Shown here piece after piece: positions 62,132 through 64,000 of a stretch of DNA of 64,000 nucleotides (within the stretch, counting starts at the first letter, position 1; the number at the start of each line of letters is the position of its first letter). Below the pieces are notes generated by a model, which had not been told where the DNA came from, searched no databases, and saw only the letters and a program-made list of their open reading frames with translations. Where the stretch lies: positions 1-64,000 of the forward strand of contig JBJHDF010000008.1 in the NCBI GenBank assembly GCA_050486405.1, read 5' to 3'. Source of the stretch: JBJHDF01 sp050486405. Lineage in GTDB: Bacteria > Pseudomonadota > Gammaproteobacteria > Pseudomonadales > Cellvibrionaceae. The position numbers were made by a program, and so were the translations under genes.

Positions 62132-64000
62132 TCCTCGGTCGGCCGGCGGATTCGCTGGCGCCGCAGGTAGGCTTCCAGGGCCGCCGGCGTGAGCTCCCGG
62201 TTACCCTGCTCAAACCTAACCTCCTGCCGCCGGATGTTCCGCAGATTCTCAGGCCGCATCAAGCCCGCCTCAATCGCTGCACTGCGGTACTGCTGATCCA
62301 GATCCACAATGCGCTGATAGTTCTCATCACCAACCCGACCCTCAACCCATTGCAGGAAGGCCCGGCGCTCCCGCTCGCTGGGCGACTGGCTGACCCGAAC
62401 CGGCTGCCGGGCGCGCACTGCGGCCCGCATGCTGGTCAGCGCCCGGTCCACGTCCGCCGGGGTGTTCAGGGTCACCAAGTGGTTGTACATAATGGCCTGA
62501 GCCCGCTCCGGCTGCCCCAGCATGATGGCGTCCACCAGGTTCGCATTCACCGGTGACATGGGGGTCTTGCCGAATCGACCAGAGGCCATGCGCCGGTTTT
62601 CCAGGCCAATCTCATCCGCGTACCGCCGTATCATCTGCCGGGTATAGTTCCTGTCGCGGTTCAGCATCTCCAGGCGGGCCGCGTCCCAGTCAGTCGTGTG
62701 GGAAAGGCCGGCCAGGGAGGCGCGGCGCAAGGTTCGGTATATGGACAGTTGCTGGCTGGCGATTTCGTCCACATCCCGTCCGGTCAGCTTCCGCTGCTCG
62801 GCAGAGCGCAGCACGATCTCGGCCGCCCCCTTGATTGGCGCCAGCGCCGGCGGGTCCAGCGGATTTTTTACCCGCTGCCGGTCGTTGATATCCTTGATCA
62901 TCTGGGCATAGTTGCCGAAAAACCCAGCGGCACCCACGGCAAGGATGCTGTGATGCAGCCTGGAGAACGCCAGGGCCACCGCCCGGGCCTTGTCGTCATC
63001 CTCCAGGGCCTTCTCCAGCTCATCGAGGTTCGGGCCCGGGTCCGAATAGCCAAACAATGCTTCACGCACAATGGTCAACACGGTGCCCGCGCCAAAGGCC
63101 GCGGCGAAGTAGTTGAACAAGGGCATAAAGGTGCGGACCCGGGCTGAATATTCCTTGCCATCCTTGGTGTAACGAACAGTCTCCCCGCCCTTGTGGATGG
63201 AGTCGACAAAGGGCTTGAGGGCGTTCAGCCAGAACATGCGCGAAAGCTGGGTGCCGAATTTCTGATACTTGAACAGGAAGCGGCCTATGGGACTATCGAC
63301 AAACACCGGCACCTGGTTGACCTTGTACGACCCCTGGGTCAGGTTCACCGACATCCGCAGCAGCCGGTTGGTTTCCGGGCCTTCCCCGTTTTCCGCCAGC
63401 AGCTTGTTGGTGTCAAAGCCATAGCGCTGGTACCACGCCATGTACCTCAGAGACTTCCGGCTGTCAGTTTTCTTGTTCCAGTGCTTCAGGGCGTCACGCA
63501 GCATGTGCTTCTGGGTCACCATGGCATGGGTGCGAATAAATATTTCCATGGGGGTATAGCCGCCCCACTTGAGCATCTTGTCGGTAAAGGTGCTGATTGT
63601 CTTGTTGACGCCCTGCTGCTGGCCATCGTGCATGGCGCTCAGGTAATCGTCGATGAGAATGCCGCGCTCCCGAGCGTCCTTAATCTCCGAGGCCAGTTTA
63701 CCCAGCAGCGTCAAATCCTTGAGCGCTGTGCCGGCATGCTTAAAGCCATAAGCCTGGAAATTTAAGCCGGTGCCGCCAAACAGGTTCAGCGCCGCGGTAC
63801 CCGGGTTGCCCAGCATCAGGCCGGTGACCACCATATTGAAACTGCCCATCAACCGGATATAGGGATCCTTGGATGCGGTGTTATAGACCCGCTCCTGGAC
63901 CCGGCCCAGGTACTCCTTGGTGTTCCTGTCCGTGGTCTTGGATATGGCCTGATCAAAGACATCGGTACCGCCCACCGAGCGCTGGCCAAAGGCTTCGATG
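62125..64000 (-). CDS. Phage-type large polyvalent protein, C-terminal part (LPD38-like)
   Basis: The 3' end of a gene that continues past the right edge; at least 624 residues are visible and the frame is open through 64000, so the GTG at 63975 is probably internal. The segment GNPGTAALNLFGGTGLNFQA, GYTPMEIFIRTHAMVTQKHM, RLLRMSVNLTQGSYKVNQVP and SPIGRFLFKYQKFGTQLSRM resembles the large polyvalent protein-associated domain LPD38 (from memory) found in giant virion-ejected proteins of phages and mobile elements. The C-terminus is Arg-rich and charged. It identifies the element beyond the tRNA scar as phage-related. Confidence 0.6.
   Translation of the reverse strand, partial: IEAFGQRSVGGTDVFDQAISKTTDRNTKEYLGRVQERVYNTASKDPYIRLMGSFNMVVTGLMLGNPGTAALNLFGGTGLNFQAYGFKHAGTALKDLTLLGKLASEIKDARERGILIDDYLSAMHDGQQQGVNKTISTFTDKMLKWGGYTPMEIFIRTHAMVTQKHMLRDALKHWNKKTDSRKSLRYMAWYQRYGFDTNKLLAENGEGPETNRLLRMSVNLTQGSYKVNQVPVFVDSPIGRFLFKYQKFGTQLSRMFWLNALKPFVDSIHKGGETVRYTKDGKEYSARVRTFMPLFNYFAAAFGAGTVLTIVREALFGYSDPGPNLDELEKALEDDDKARAVALAFSRLHHSILAVGAAGFFGNYAQMIKDINDRQRVKNPLDPPALAPIKGAAEIVLRSAEQRKLTGRDVDEIASQQLSIYRTLRRASLAGLSHTTDWDAARLEMLNRDRNYTRQMIRRYADEIGLENRRMASGRFGKTPMSPVNANLVDAIMLGQPERAQAIMYNHLVTLNTPADVDRALTSMRAAVRARQPVRVSQSPSERERRAFLQWVEGRVGDENYQRIVDLDQQYRSAAIEAGLMRPENLRNIRRQEVRFEQGNRELTPAALEAYLRRQRIRRPTEDQ

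Overview
The window is a chromosomal segment of a GC-rich gammaproteobacterium. The block rpsP-rimM-trmD-rplS, xerD-dsbC-hom-thrC, recJ and prfB-lysS follows the Pseudomonas/Cellvibrio order. A FabY-type ketoacyl synthase and a secreted CBM6-CBM6-GH16 laminarinase, with GH3, glucokinase and LacI genes beside it, point to a marine or soil polysaccharide degrader near Cellvibrionaceae (Cellvibrio, Gilvimarinus or Saccharophagus type). The placement is inference; no 16S rRNA is present.

Layout. 0-2.8 kb: an AT-richer accessory stretch with a decayed gene at the left edge, a porin-like protein, a 2OG-Fe(II) oxygenase, a C-terminal scrap of pdxH and a small membrane protein. 2.8-12.2 kb: DUF2489 and rmuC, then divergently a TPR gene, murI and a two-gene AddB/AddA-like nuclease-helicase pair. 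12.3-14.4 kb: a DAHP synthase whose stop codon lies in a palindromic repeat, then an AT-rich lipoprotein gene. 14.4-20 kb: patatin and fadD, then the serine genes serC-serA with a NIF3-like gene. 20-28.3 kb: a beta-glucan locus (GH16, GH3, glk, lacI, DUF4380). 28.2-33 kb: cnoX, yaeQ, lysS, prfB (with programmed frameshift) and small conserved genes. 33.3-38.2 kb: ybbP-ybbA divergent from tesA, then a repeat-rich patch. 38.2-45.5 kb: recJ, thuA, thrC, hom, dsbC, xerD. 45.5-50.7 kb: rplS-trmD-rimM-rpsP and a large propeller-GGDEF sensor. 50.9-60.3 kb: DUF349 protein, fabY, a GlxA-type regulator, hsp20, TIGR01777 protein, usp, hpf, sapC. From 60.35 kb to the right edge: a 3' fragment of tRNA-Pro(GGG) marks the end of an integrated element carrying a lipoprotein, a membrane protein and a phage-type polyvalent protein that runs off the window.

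How the genes work together. The beta-glucan locus is a small regulon: a secreted laminarinase and a lipoprotein beta-glucosidase release glucose, glucokinase phosphorylates it, and a LacI-type protein encoded convergently with glk probably binds two matching TTGACA-N4-TGTCAA palindromes. One lies between glk and GH3. The other sits between GH3 and GH16 on a promoter that runs straight into an intrinsic terminator, so it may drive a small RNA or an attenuated leader. Other regulatory elements visible are a sigma-32 promoter with a ROSE-like thermometer ahead of hsp20, the RF2 frameshift site, and several intrinsic terminators.
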